Shown piece by piece: positions 53,733 through 63,805 of a stretch of DNA of 64,000 nucleotides (its first letter is position 1; every line of letters starts with the position of its first letter). Below the pieces are notes generated by a model, which saw only the letters and a program-made list of their open reading frames with translations, ran no database searches and was not told the origin of the DNA. The DNA lies in contig OY726569.1 of NCBI GenBank assembly GCA_963383645.1, positions 74,624,635 through 74,688,634 of the forward strand. The letters are read 5' to 3'. The stretch is from Muscardinus avellanarius (taxonomy: Eukaryota; Chordata; Mammalia; Rodentia; Gliridae). Position numbers and translations under genes: made by a program.

Positions 53733-54159
53733 CATAGCCTCACTTATTTGACAAAGCTTCTTATAATTTAACACATCAAATAAGCTTAATTAATTTACCC
53801 TTTTTTTTTTAACAAGGTGAGAGAAACATCATTTGAGCTTTCCAAGCAAATCCCAAAATTAATTAACTCAAGGTCTGAAAGACTTAATTTAGAATTTGAT
53901 TTTGGGAAGTATGTTGGAAATGCCAGAAAGGTTTAAGACTTTTGATTACACATGATCATAGACCACTATATCATTCATTTAACCAAAGTGATAATTAAAG
54001 ACTTCAACGTCAGATACAAAAAGTTGCATGGTTGTAGGAAAAATCTTAGCTCTCTTAATAGAACTCAATTTTCTTTTTAAATGAAGAACTAATTAAAAAC
54101 AACAACATGAAACACAAAATATTTTTGATTAGACACAAAATTTATTTAAAATTAAAAAT

Positions 54160-54345
54160 AATTTTGGTGTTACTAGAGATTGAACCAGGAGTGTTTTACC
54201 TCTGAGCTATACCCCAAGCCATATTTTAGGGTCTCCTTAAGTTCCTAAGGGACTCACCAAGTGGCTGAGGTTGGCCATGAACCCAAGATCCTCCTGTTTC
54301 AGCCTCTCAAGTACTGGGATTACAGGAGTGTGTCATCATGCCCAG
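54160..54345 (-). repeat. composite SINE, minus, shortened
   Basis: 'gtgttactagagattgaacc' to 'catcatgcccagc'; aaaatttattt flanks both sides. Confidence 0.88.
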
Positions 54346-54448
54346 CATAAAATTTATTTTTAGGAAGATCACTCAAAAAGTGAAAAAAATCATTTATTTA
54401 TTATAAAATCTTGTCATTTTAAAGAAAAGATTATTATCATTTCTTTTC

Positions 54449-54650
54449 TACTAGAGATGGAACCCAGGGGCATTCTACCTCTGAGCTACACCTCCAGCCC
54501 TATTTTTAATCCTCTTTATTTTGAAACAGGGTCTCACTGAGTTCCAAAGGGCTCACCAAGTAGCTGAGGCTTTCTGCAAACTGTGATCCTCCTGTTTCAG
54601 CCTCCCAAATGCTGGGACTACAAGCAAGCGTGCACCACCATGCCCAGCAA
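54449..54650 (-). repeat. composite SINE type A, minus
   Basis: 'ctactagagatggaacccag' to 'caccaccatgcccagc'; the typical T tail is replaced by mixed sequence. Confidence 0.9.
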
Positions 54651-54968
54651 AAAGATTAAATTTTAGTAGTTTTAATTATATATTAGTATTTTAGTCTTAG
54701 TATCTTAGTAACTTATTTCTAGTGAAAAATTTAGGAAGAAATTTTGAACTGTCATCAACATTTTATAAATACAAATTAAGTAATTTCTAGAAATATGTGC
54801 TTCCTTCTAGACCAATTTTTCATGCTTATTAAAGACCCAGATATTTTTAGTATTTTTGTAATAAGCCAAAGTAAACATAATCTTATGTTCAACAATTAAT
54901 GTTTTAGTATTTTATCTTATTTGGAAATGATCATTTAATTTCACTTAATAAAACTCTAAGTGTATAAG

Positions 54969-55095
54969 CAAGAATCCTAAAGTTAAATACATGGATATTT
55001 TGTTGATAATTCAGAAGACACCAATAATATTGAACTAGTCTAATTTATCAAAGATTTGCCCAAGTTATGTGAACTTAAAGAGATTTTTCTTGCAG
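54969..55095. repeat. direct duplication, copy 1
   Basis: 'agcaagaatcctaaagttaa', 'atacatggatattttgttga', 'gacaccaataatattgaact' are repeated with about 85-90% identity 540 bp downstream. Confidence 0.88.
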
Positions 55096-55121
55096 TAAAC
55101 ATATTGGAAAACATAATTATT

Positions 55122-55327
55122 ATCCTGGAGTGGTGGCTTTAAATCCCAGTACTTGGGAGGCTGAGACAGGAGGATCACAGGTTCAAGGACAGCCACAGCA
55201 AGTAGTGAGACTCTCTTCAACCTAGGGAGACCCTGTTTCAAAATAAAAATAAAATAGGGCCGGGGGTGTAGCTTTGAGATAAATGCTCCTGGACTCAGTC
55301 TCCCATGTCAACAAAACAAAACACCTC
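55122..55327 (+). repeat. composite SINE, plus
   Basis: The perfect 14-nt target duplication aaaacataattatt is at 55108-55121 and 55328-55341. Confidence 0.93.
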
Positions 55328-55508
55328 AAAACATAATTATTGTAAGACATTCATTCATAGACTTTTATCCTGCTTACAGCTTATTTACTTCTTCTTAACA
55401 ATTATGCTTGGATTACTCTGAAAATTTCATGAGACATTAGACAAAGTTAGCCATTATCTTGTTTTCCTATTAGAATTTTTTTTACAACGTGTGTATCAGT
55501 TATCCCCA

Positions 55509-55635
55509 GCAAGAATCCTGAAGTTAAATACATGGATATTTTGCTGATGAATCGGAAGACACCAATAATATTGAGCTAGTCTTATTTACCAATGATTTAC
55601 CCAAATCATGTGATCTTAAAAAGCATTTGGGTTAA
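55509..55635. repeat. direct duplication, copy 2
   Basis: 'agcaagaatcctgaagttaa', 'atacatggatattttgctga', 'gacaccaataatattgagct'; matches copy 1. Confidence 0.88.
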
Positions 55636-56745
55636 TTTCTACATTTCTAGAAGTTTTAGGTGTATTTAACTTATACAAATATTTATCTCTAAGCCAATTT
55701 GATTTGGATTTCTTTAAGAGATTTTATCCTATGTAGATGTAATATAGACATACACATATAAAGGAACAAATAAATAAAAAGATCTGATAGTTTTCCTTTT
55801 AAAATTTTAGCATGAGACAGGTACAATTATATAAAACTCACTCGTTTTTAAGTACAGTTGGATCCAAATTGTATTTTTGCAAAGGAAACAAATTAAGATT
55901 ACTTGCTCACATGGCTGAAGTTTTCACTAACATTCGTGGAAAAGACCTTTTAAGATTTTTTTTTATCCATTTTTTCCCAAAAAATTCCTCCTCTTCCTCT
56001 TTTTCTTAGAGAATTATCTTCCTGAAGTTTGCAAGTGGGTGGTTCTGAGGTGTAAGACCAGGTAGATTTACATCTTAAAGGCAGAGGGAGAAGGAGGAGA
56101 GAGAAATGACAAGCACATGGGAGCATGCAAGTTTTGGAGGCATAGTTGCTTATTAGATGCCTAGAGAATTTACTATGTAATTTTTCTTTCTTAAGTGCAG
56201 GACAGTTCTGTTTCCAAAGTTTTGATTTAAAAAAAAATTTCTGCAAGCATCTTGGATTGAATTCTTGACCTTTGGAGATGGGTAAGGATAGTTTGGCCTT
56301 GAATTGCTTCTAGAGGCACATTCCTGTCTTGGTAAATTGTCAATTTGTAAGACAAGGACAGTTATTTTTAATTTTCCAAAGAATTCAGTGGCAGCCTGGA
56401 TTATCCAGGGGCTGACCTTCCCTTCAACTGTTCCTCTATTTCCATATTCCCCCTCTATATTAGAGAGCAGATTTCCCACTAAGATAGAAATCAAACTATT
56501 TCTCTATCCTAGATTTACAACTGTTCATCTTTGGATTGTTTTAATGGATTGTTTTCTTTCCATGTATATGTTCCATTTTTGCTTTGGAGACAAGGCCTTT
56601 TAAAAGGTTCCTAGCATGCTCTGAATGAAACTAAAGTTCTAAACCCAAGCTATACTTAATGAGCGACTGAAGACCAAAACTAACACGCCTTCTATGGCTT
56701 TGACTACATGATATGATACGTGAGGTACCTTGAAAGAAGGAGCCA

Positions 56746-57012
56746 CAGCTGGGCATGGTGGCTCATGGTTATAATTCCAGCATTTGGGAGGCTGAGACAG
56801 GAGGATCACAGTTCGAGACCAGCCTCAGCTACTTAGTGAGGGCCTTTGCAACTCAGTGAGACCCTGTTTCAAAATAAAGAATAAAAAATAGGACTGGGGG
56901 TGTAGCTCGGAGGTAGAATGCCCCTGGGTTCCATCCCCAGTAGAAGAAAAAGGAGGAGGAGGAGGAGGAGGAGGAGGAGGAGGAGGAGGAGGAGGAGGAG
57001 GAGGAGGAAAAA
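56746..57012 (+). repeat. type A SINE and (GGA)n
   Basis: Full SINE 56746-56943, then about twenty GGA units (56950-57009). Frames of poly-R, poly-P or poly-L are artefacts. Confidence 0.94.
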
Positions 57013-57074
57013 AAAAAAAGAGAGAAGGAGGCACAAAGATGTAGTTCCTCTGCCTGCCGGAGCCACTCCCAACT

Positions 57075-57318
57075 TAGGTAGGTGCGTGGTGCACACCTGC
57101 ATCCCAGCTTCTTGGGCGGTTAAGGCTAGAGGATCACAAGTTAGAGGCCAGCCTGGACAACAGAGTGAGACCTTGTCTCAAGTTAAAAAAAAAAAAAAAG
57201 AAAAGAGAAGAAAAGAAAAGGAGAGGAAAATAAAAAGAAAGGAAAGGGCGGGGGATGTAGTTGAGTGAGAGAGCCCTTGCCTGGCTTGCACAAGGCCCTG
57301 GGTTCCATACCCTCAGAA
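57075..57318 (+). repeat. older B1-ID composite with canonical ID half
   Basis: B1 half 'ggaggcca..' type: 'ggccagcctggacaacagag', 'tgagaccttgtctcaa', an A/G-rich linker, then 'agagcccttgcctggcttgc' and 'acaaggccctgggttccata', the classical ID core. It looks ancestral to the abundant young copies. Confidence 0.8.
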
Positions 57319-58800
57319 ATGCCCTTGAAAGCTGGCCCCTGCTGGTACACTAGCTGCAAATAAGATGCAACCCACATTTCTGTTCAGCTGCATTCTTCGT
57401 TCTTGGAGGCTCCTAGTCTTTTGGTTGGCCACCTACACAGCCTATATAAGAAGGCTCAATAACCAGAATGCCCTTGATAAGCAGAAGGTCAAACCAAGTT
57501 CTCAGAAAAAAACAACAAACAGAAAGCAAGACAAAGGGGAAAGCAGTAGCTGTCCCCAGGAGGAACAAGATCACTGATGGATGGGTACCCCAAATCCAAG
57601 AGTCATAATTCAAGATAATTCTTATAAATGTTTCTCTTCTGATTTGAAGGGCTCTGCTGAGCTGGATTTACAGGAGGCGATCCCAGAGATCCAACCAATC
57701 TTCTGGGAGGCCAGGCTGGGGAGTTGCGCAGAGAAGATTTAAGGGATATTTAACTTTGTTCTAAGTTTGATTTCTGCTTTTCATCATTGAGAAGGGGATT
57801 TCTCAGACCAGCTGTTCTATTCCATTATGTCTCTTTTCATCCTGATCTTCTAAGGAAATTGCTGTAAAATATGGCCAATTTATTTATTCTAGAAATGACT
57901 CAAAACAGTAAGTCTTTTCATGGAAAGACTTGGGGATAGCTTTCCAGGTTTAGAAAACCGTGGTGGATGCAGGTGGCATTCCCAAAGTGGGTGTCGAAGA
58001 TGAGTCCCATGGTCTAAAATGTTCACTCTCTGAAATAGACTAAGAAAGCAAAGACCTTTACTGTCACAGCAGGTAAAGATAATATTTGTGGAAAAAACAG
58101 CATCTCTGCCCTCCCTGGAATGCAACATTGGGATAGGCAATTCCCAATGCTAACCAAGCAATGAAGATCGGTATGACAAAACCTTTTATGGATAGGACTT
58201 TTTATTAAGACCAGATTCCCTGAGAATGCCACTTGACACCTCAGGTCTTGGGCGCCCTGCCTATTGAACTGTCCAATGCATGCTGATTGTGTCTTCAGTT
58301 GGCAGAGACCAGGGCCAGAGCTGTCACTGCCAAAGATCCAAGCTCTCAGGAGACCCTCATCCGGTTTCATCTACAGGACCTATAACACAGTTTGCCCAAG
58401 AAGACGCCAGTGGTGAGAGCAGAGCTCCCTGGCTGTGTCAGGTTGGCTGGGACAACTGGCTGACTGGGGCCTCTGTGTTCCTGTTCTGTGATTCTCCTCT
58501 GTCTAACACACGACTCCTCGAACAACAGAGACAAAGGAAAGCTGTTGAAGGGTGATAATCTGTCCTAGAAATAAATACTCTGGGCTGTGAGCTCTCTTCC
58601 TCTGTCCTTTCAAATGGAAAGCATGAATAGGAGAATATAAGAAGTTTACTTAGGGAAATGGGGGTACAGTTCATGAGAGGGCTATGATAAAGACTTACAT
58701 TCCAGAGAAAGGCTCTGGAAAGGTCCTTTTTGAGAAGCAGAAAATGGCCATAAGTTTTCCACATGGTGAGCCTTATTCATTCTGAAACCTTGCCCCTCCT
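57319..58800 (-). other. ERV-internal or unassigned intron DNA
   Basis: SINE-free 1.5 kb inside the probable ERV. No open frame with a recognisable domain. Confidence 0.35.
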
Positions 58801-58812
58801 GCTGTAAATACG

Positions 58813-58814
<2 letters not shown>

Positions 58815-58862
<48 letters not shown>

Positions 58863-59020
58863 GGGGATTGACCCCAGGGGCATTCTGCCTCTGAGCTATA
58901 CTTCCAGACCATTTTTTATTCTTTATTTTGAAACAGGGTCTCACTAAGTTGCAGAGGACCTCATTTAAGTAGCTGAGACTGGCCACAAACCTGCAATCCT
59001 CCTGTCTCAGCCTCCTGACT
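58815..59020 (-). repeat. (GT)n and composite SINE, minus, left half truncated
   Basis: About 21 GT units, then 'attggggattgaccccaggg' to 'cagcctcctgac'. Confidence 0.9.
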
Positions 59021-59319
59021 GTATATGCTGATAGGGAAGGGAACTCTCTTTGTGCCAAAGCTTAATGTGTACCAGCACTGTTTCAGAGAAAGACAAGTTG
59101 GGACTTACTACTCTTGCTTATTGAACCCACTGGCAGAGAGTCAGGGGCTGATGGGTAAGAAATCTTACCCTCTTGCAGGCCATGTCAGGTTCTTGGTCTC
59201 TCAGTTGTGACCTACGAAGGGAGGGAACGGAGTGATACAATCTCACTCACCCACATGGCCAGAACTATAGGGTCCAGCAAACTTTCCCTCTCAAGGTGTG
59301 ATAACTTTCCCTCCAAGCT

Positions 59320-59793
59320 TTGAGGGTAAGTCTGTGAAGTTAACTATTGGTAGACAGACTTAACAGGAGAAAAGGCATGCAAATTTATTACATGCCCAGG
59401 GGCATCACTGAAAGATAAGTGAGTAGCAAGATAGAGATGTTTATTTACCCTCTTCACAGGGGGTGAGTGGCCACAGGCAACATAGGGGAGGGGAGAGGAT
59501 TCCTGGGGAAGGTGATGGGCCCTCAGAGGAACAGGTGATACCTGTGCCAGTTGGCCTGGGTGTGGTATGAATCTCATCTCCTCCCTTTTGGATGGAGTTT
59601 AATTCTCATGGTCACTGAGACTGGGGTAAGGGATTGATGACTACTGAAGGCATTGATGACAACTCCTTCTGGAGGTTCAGTGTCTAGGCAGATAAGGGGA
59701 ATTGAGAGAATGCCCCTCCCTACATCTGCTGGTCCCCAAGTGCCCTCAATGGAAGTCCACAGTGGCATATTTTGGGGTGGCCATTCCTGAACT
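59320..59793 (-). mobile_element. LTR-like unit B (5' LTR of a probable ERV, minus)
   Basis: Same ordered blocks as unit A, 7.0 kb away and in the same orientation. The outer edge is placed where L2 sequence resumes (about 59795). The unit may extend further, toward 59030. Confidence 0.7.
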
Positions 59794-59794
59794 C

Positions 59795-60300
59795 CTGCAG
59801 AGTCAACCTAGACCCTTCTCAATCTCTCACATCCCACATCTACCTATCAGTACATCCTACTGGATCCTGATGTATCTAGTATCTACCCATTTCTTACTAC
59901 CTCTGTGGCTACAACTCTGGGTCAATCTCTTAACAGCATTACTGAAATCCCTGCCTTCAGTCTCTTTTCTTCAGCCTTGGCCCCCTGTGCTCTCCAATCT
60001 GCAAGCAGCTAAAATGCCTTTTTTAATGTAAATGAGCGCTGGCTTCTCCAGTTCAGGTTTACCCCCCAAGGCTTAGGGCCCTTCCACTCCTCCTCTGATT
60101 CACTCTTCTGCTCCATCTCTGATCTGACCTGATTCTTCTGCAGCTCTGGCCTCCTTGCTGTTCGCAGAGCACTGGGTATGCTCGGGGCCTTTGCCCTTTT
60201 TGTCTCCTCTCTATGGAATGTTCTCTTTAAAAAATGAATCATGTGCTCTCTTCCTTCAGGCCTTTGTGCAAATGTCACCTTCTCAGAGACCCTCTCTGAT
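59795..60300 (+). mobile_element. L2 LINE, continuation of the copy at 50950
   Basis: 'agaccc ttctcaatctctcac' region, 'ctacctctgtggctacaact', 'tgtgctctccaatctgcaag', 'ctctctatggaatgttctct' and 'gcaaatgtcaccttctcaga' follow L2 order directly after the part seen at 51640. Confidence 0.75.
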
Positions 60301-60301
60301 C

Positions 60302-60852
60302 AGGCTATGGATAAGAATTGGTGTAGGATAGAAGAAATAAGATAGAAAGGAGAACAAGGAAAATAGAACTTTAATATGGAAGCCTGTGACAAGGCCTGTT
60401 TAGACCCCAAAGTTTCTGAGGAATTTATGAGTGACCCTGGGCACTGTAGACTATCCTTAGGGAGTGTCTGGTTATCAGACAATAGAGGTCACACAGGTGT
60501 GGAATCTCCCTGGGCACTGAGAGCCTCCCGGCATTGTTGTCTGTCCTTGAGCAGTTTATACAAAAATCCATACCTATTGATAAGACTGTGAAAGTTCAGA
60601 TTTGGAAGATGACTGACACACCCTAAGTCACCTTGTGACTACTGAACTGGGGCCATCTCCCATCCCTCTTCCTGCCTATCCTCAAAGAAAGTTTCCTATA
60701 AAAGAAGATTCCTGTTCTCCTCCAGGGCTTCTCTCATTTTGGGGGTAGACTGCATTCTCCCTAGAATTTATATTTCCTACTTTCCTAAATAAATTTTTGT
60801 CTATGTCACTGGCGTATGTTAGAATCCTCCTTCATGTCAGCCGAGGACCCCA
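60302..60852 (+). mobile_element. LTR-like unit inserted in the L2, plus
   Basis: Promoter-like TATAAAAG at 60697-60704 and a poly(A) signal AATAAA at 60788-60793 have the spacing of an LTR U3-R. ctgatc occurs at both edges (60296-60301 and 60853-60858), a possible 6-bp target duplication. Consistent with a solo LTR; TG...CA ends were not confirmed. Confidence 0.55.
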
Positions 60853-60858
60853 CTGATC

Positions 60859-61050
60859 CCAAGGAATGAACCCTTCCCCTGTGGCACCTTTACCCTGTGT
60901 GTTTTTCCTTCCATACCACTTGCTGGATTACACTTGCACTACTGTGTTGACTGTGTCTCTCTTCTAGAATGGCACTTCACAAAACCCAGTATTTACAGCT
61001 ATGCCTTAGATCTAGGACATGCTTGAAGCACATTGGATAAATTCTCCCTT
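60859..61050 (+). mobile_element. L2 LINE 3' end, third piece of the same copy
   Basis: 'cttccataccacttgctgga', 'gactgtgtctctcttctaga' and 'gcacattggataaattc' match the order of the L2 3' end. Confidence 0.65.
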
Positions 61051-61078
61051 CTCAACCTTAGCTGCATTATAACAGGAT

Positions 61079-61319
61079 TTTTGTTTTTGTTTTGTTTTTT
61101 TTCTTTTTCTTCTCTTTGTTTTTAGATACTGGAGATTGAACCCAGGGGCATTCTATCTCTGAGCTTCACTTTCAACCCTATTTTATTTTTATTTTGAAGC
61201 GGGGTCTCGCTAGGTTGATGAGAGTCTTAATACTTGCAGTGGCTGTCCTCAAACCTGAGGTTATCCTATCGCAGCCTCCCAAGTACTGAGATTACAGGTA
61301 AGCACCATCACACCCGGCT
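61079..61319 (-). repeat. composite SINE, minus
   Basis: 'gatactggagattgaaccca' to 'caccatcacacccggctt'; same 'ggtctcgctaggttgatgag' variant as 23510. Confidence 0.9.
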
Positions 61320-61960
61320 TAGTTCTTTTACTATTTTTAAGTAACAGGATTATTCTTCTTTCTATACAAATTCCAAAGAAACCTCAATTTGTAGGATAGA
61401 TGTCCCTGATATTTGAACTGTTTGAATTTATCTAATTTTTATCTTGCTTTTGTCCTCTTTCCATGAAGTGTTGAGAAAGTCCTGATTTGCATTGCCAACA
61501 CTATCAGCTCACTGTGCAACAGCAGAATATTCTTTGGCTGAACTGACCCAGAAGTCTCAAGGAAGGATAGTAAGATGTTTTTATTTCAAAGTTGAATGAA
61601 TATTCATGGGTTCTTAAGTAATTGCCCCGATGCCTTGCTGACAGTACCCACTGTACACGTGTGCCCAGAATTTGGCTGTAGTGCAATCTGCTATTATGGT
61701 GAACTTTATTATTTGCTTCTAGAATTTCTCATGAACAGACATGTGCAGCCTGAGTTAAAAACAAAACAAAACAAAACAAACAAGCTACATGTCTTGATCA
61801 ATGAATGACACATTTAGAAAACACATAAATAAACATCCAGGGAGATGACCCAGGAGAAATTTGTTATGAGGTATTGTGCAAAAACCTTGGGTGTGTAAGG
61901 CAGTGTGTTGCAAATTTTCAGTCAGTTACAGTTTGGACTATAACACATCAATGATTCACT
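61320..61960. other. single-copy intron DNA
   Basis: Contains a short (AAAAC)n run near 61760. No exon recognised. Confidence 0.35.
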
Positions 61961-61964
61961 TAAA

Positions 61965-62128
61965 AGACGGTTGTGGTGGCACATGCCTGCAATCCTAATA
62001 GTTGGGAGACTGAGACAGGAGGATCTCAAGTTCCTGTCCCAAAATAAAAAATAAAAAAGGGCTGGGGGTAGATATTTGGGGTAAAACGTTCCTGCGTTCA
62101 ATCCTCAATACAAAAAAAAAAAAAAAAA
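61965..62128 (+). repeat. composite SINE, plus, internally deleted
   Basis: 'ggttgtggtggcacatgcct' to 'caatcctcaatac' plus an A18 tail; most of the second B1 segment is missing. Confidence 0.87.
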
Positions 62129-62169
62129 GGTTTCTAAAAATAGTTTGACTCTTCTGCCTTATTCTCCTT

Positions 62170-62397
62170 TTTGGGGAGGGGATACTGGGGATAGAGCCCA
62201 GAAGCATTCTACCTTCCATCTACACCCCCAGCTCTATTTTTTTAGTCTTTATTTTGAAACAGGGTCTCACTGAGTTGCAAAGGGCCTCACTAAGTAGTAG
62301 CTGAGGCTGTCCGCGAACCTGGATCCTCCTGTCTCGGCATCCTGTCTCAGCCTCCAAAATGCTGGGATTACAAACCTGCACCACCATGCTCAGCTCT
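62170..62397 (-). repeat. composite SINE type A, minus
   Basis: 'gatactggggatagagccca' to 'caccaccatgctcagct', with a short duplication of 'cctgtctc'. Confidence 0.92.
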
Positions 62398-62639
62398 TAC
62401 TCTACTTTTTAACTCTCTTTTGAAAATGGTAGGCATTGTTTATCAGATTTCTATGTCGAGAGAATCTGCTGAGCAGCGTGCAGTGGGCCAGTGATATTTG
62501 TTGTCTTTTGGCTGATAGGGGTGATTCCAAAGACAGGTTTAGTTAATGATGCTGGATGTTGAACAGACACAGCAAGAAGTGGTGGTGGTGGGGTAACATG
62601 CAGTGTCCTCTTTAAAACACAAAACCTTTACTTACCTCC

Positions 62640-62800
62640 CTTCCTGCCTGCAGTAATACAATCTTGCAGAGGTATATTTGGCACAAAAAAAGTACATGTT
62701 TATGGTACATGATGTGAAGTTTTGATATATGTACCTATTGTAGTGTGCTTAAGTCAAGCCAATCTACAAATCTCTCATTGCATATACTTTCTTTTTTCTG
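62640..62800 (-). mobile_element. old L1 fragment
   Basis: 'gtacatgatgtgaagttttg', 'atatatgtacctattgtagt' resemble the L1M 3' region. A matching piece may resume at 63305-63390. Confidence 0.5.
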
Positions 62801-62810
62801 CTGGGGAGAT

Positions 62811-62876
62811 CTATCCTTAGTGATTTGCTAATCTATCCTTAGTGATTTACTAATCTATTCTTAGTGATTTTTTGTT
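62811..62876. repeat. three-copy 22-nt tandem repeat
   Basis: ctatccttagtgatttgctaat repeats with period 22 from 62811, 62833 and 62855. A type C SINE then inserted into the third copy. Confidence 0.9.
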
Positions 62877-63054
62877 GTTGTTGTTTTTGGTACTGGGTTT
62901 CCTGGAAGCCCTTCTACCTCCAGGCTACACTCCCAGACCTATTTTTACATTTTTATTTGGAAACAGGGTCTCCTAAGCCAGCGCGCGTGGCTGGCTTCGA
63001 ACCTGCGCGATCCTTCTGTCTCTGGGGATTACAAGCGTGCGCCACCACGCCCGG
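62873..63054 (-). repeat. type C SINE, minus
   Basis: The perfect 18-nt target duplication ctattcttagtgattttt is at 62855-62872 and 63055-63072. Short (TTG)n in the tail. Confidence 0.95.
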
Positions 63055-63090
63055 CTATTCTTAGTGATTTTTAAAATGCGCAATCCATTC

Positions 63091-63302
63091 TTTTTTTTTG
63101 GTGGTACTGGGGTGGAACCCAGGGGCTTTCTACCCTCTGTGCTATACTCCCAGACCTCTTTTATATTTTATTTGGAAACAGGGTCTCTCTGAGTTGCTGA
63201 GAGCCTCACTAAGTAGCTGAGGCTGTCTTTGAACCTGTGTGATCCTCCTGTCTCAGCCTCCCAAATGCAGGGATTATTACAAGCGTGCGCCCCACGCCCA
63301 GC
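63091..63302 (-). repeat. composite SINE type B, minus
   Basis: 'ggtggtactggggtggaacc' to 'gcgccccacgcccagc'. Confidence 0.93.
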
Positions 63303-63497
63303 ACACTCCATCCTTATTAATTAACTATAGTTCCTGTGTTGTACCATAGGTCTTTAGAACATTTCCCCCTTGTCTAGTTTGACCATGAACCCTAGGGTCA
63401 GACTAGCTGGATTCCATTTCTGGTTCTGTTCCTTACTGGTTGGTTACCATGGCCAAGTAGCAGAACTTTGCTGTGCCTCCGTTTTACTATCTTTGCA

Positions 63498-63645
63498 GTT
63501 CTACCACTGAGCTATACCCCTAGCCTTTTTCAATTTTTTTGAGAGAGGGTTTCATTAAGCTGCCCAGGCTGGCGTCACACTTAAGATCCTTCTGCCGCAG
63601 CCTCCTGAGTAGCTGGGATTATAAGCATGTGTCACTGTGCCTGGC
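63498..63645 (-). repeat. older B1-ID SINE, minus
   Basis: 'actgagctatacccctagcc', 'gctgcccaggctggcgtcac', 'cctcctgagtagctgggatt' are closer to canonical B1/Alu than the young copies. Confidence 0.78.
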
Positions 63646-63680
63646 TTATCCATCTTTGAAATCTGTAAAAAGTCCCTGTC

Positions 63681-63805
63681 TGCTGGGCATGGTAGTACAG
63701 GCCTGTAATTCCAGTACTTGGGAGGCTGAAATAGGAGGAGTGCAAGTTCAAGGCCAGCTTCTGCAAGTTAAGAAGACTCTGTTTCAAACTAAAAAATAAA
63801 AAAGG
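63681..63805 (+). repeat. composite SINE, plus, right half missing
   Basis: 'gctgggcatggtagtacagg' to 'ctgtttcaaactaaaaaata'; cut by the next copy. Confidence 0.85.

Larger units (their letters stand above)
52736..59320 (-). mobile_element. internal region of probable ancient ERV (ERVL/MER-like), non-coding
   Basis: Between the two LTR-like units lie about 6.6 kb including at least six later SINEs. The part at 53.75-56.7 kb is strikingly AT-rich. No open frame with a recognisable retroviral domain was found on either strand, so genes are decayed or absent. It contains a 120-130 bp direct duplication (54969 and 55509). Family not named. Confidence 0.5.
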
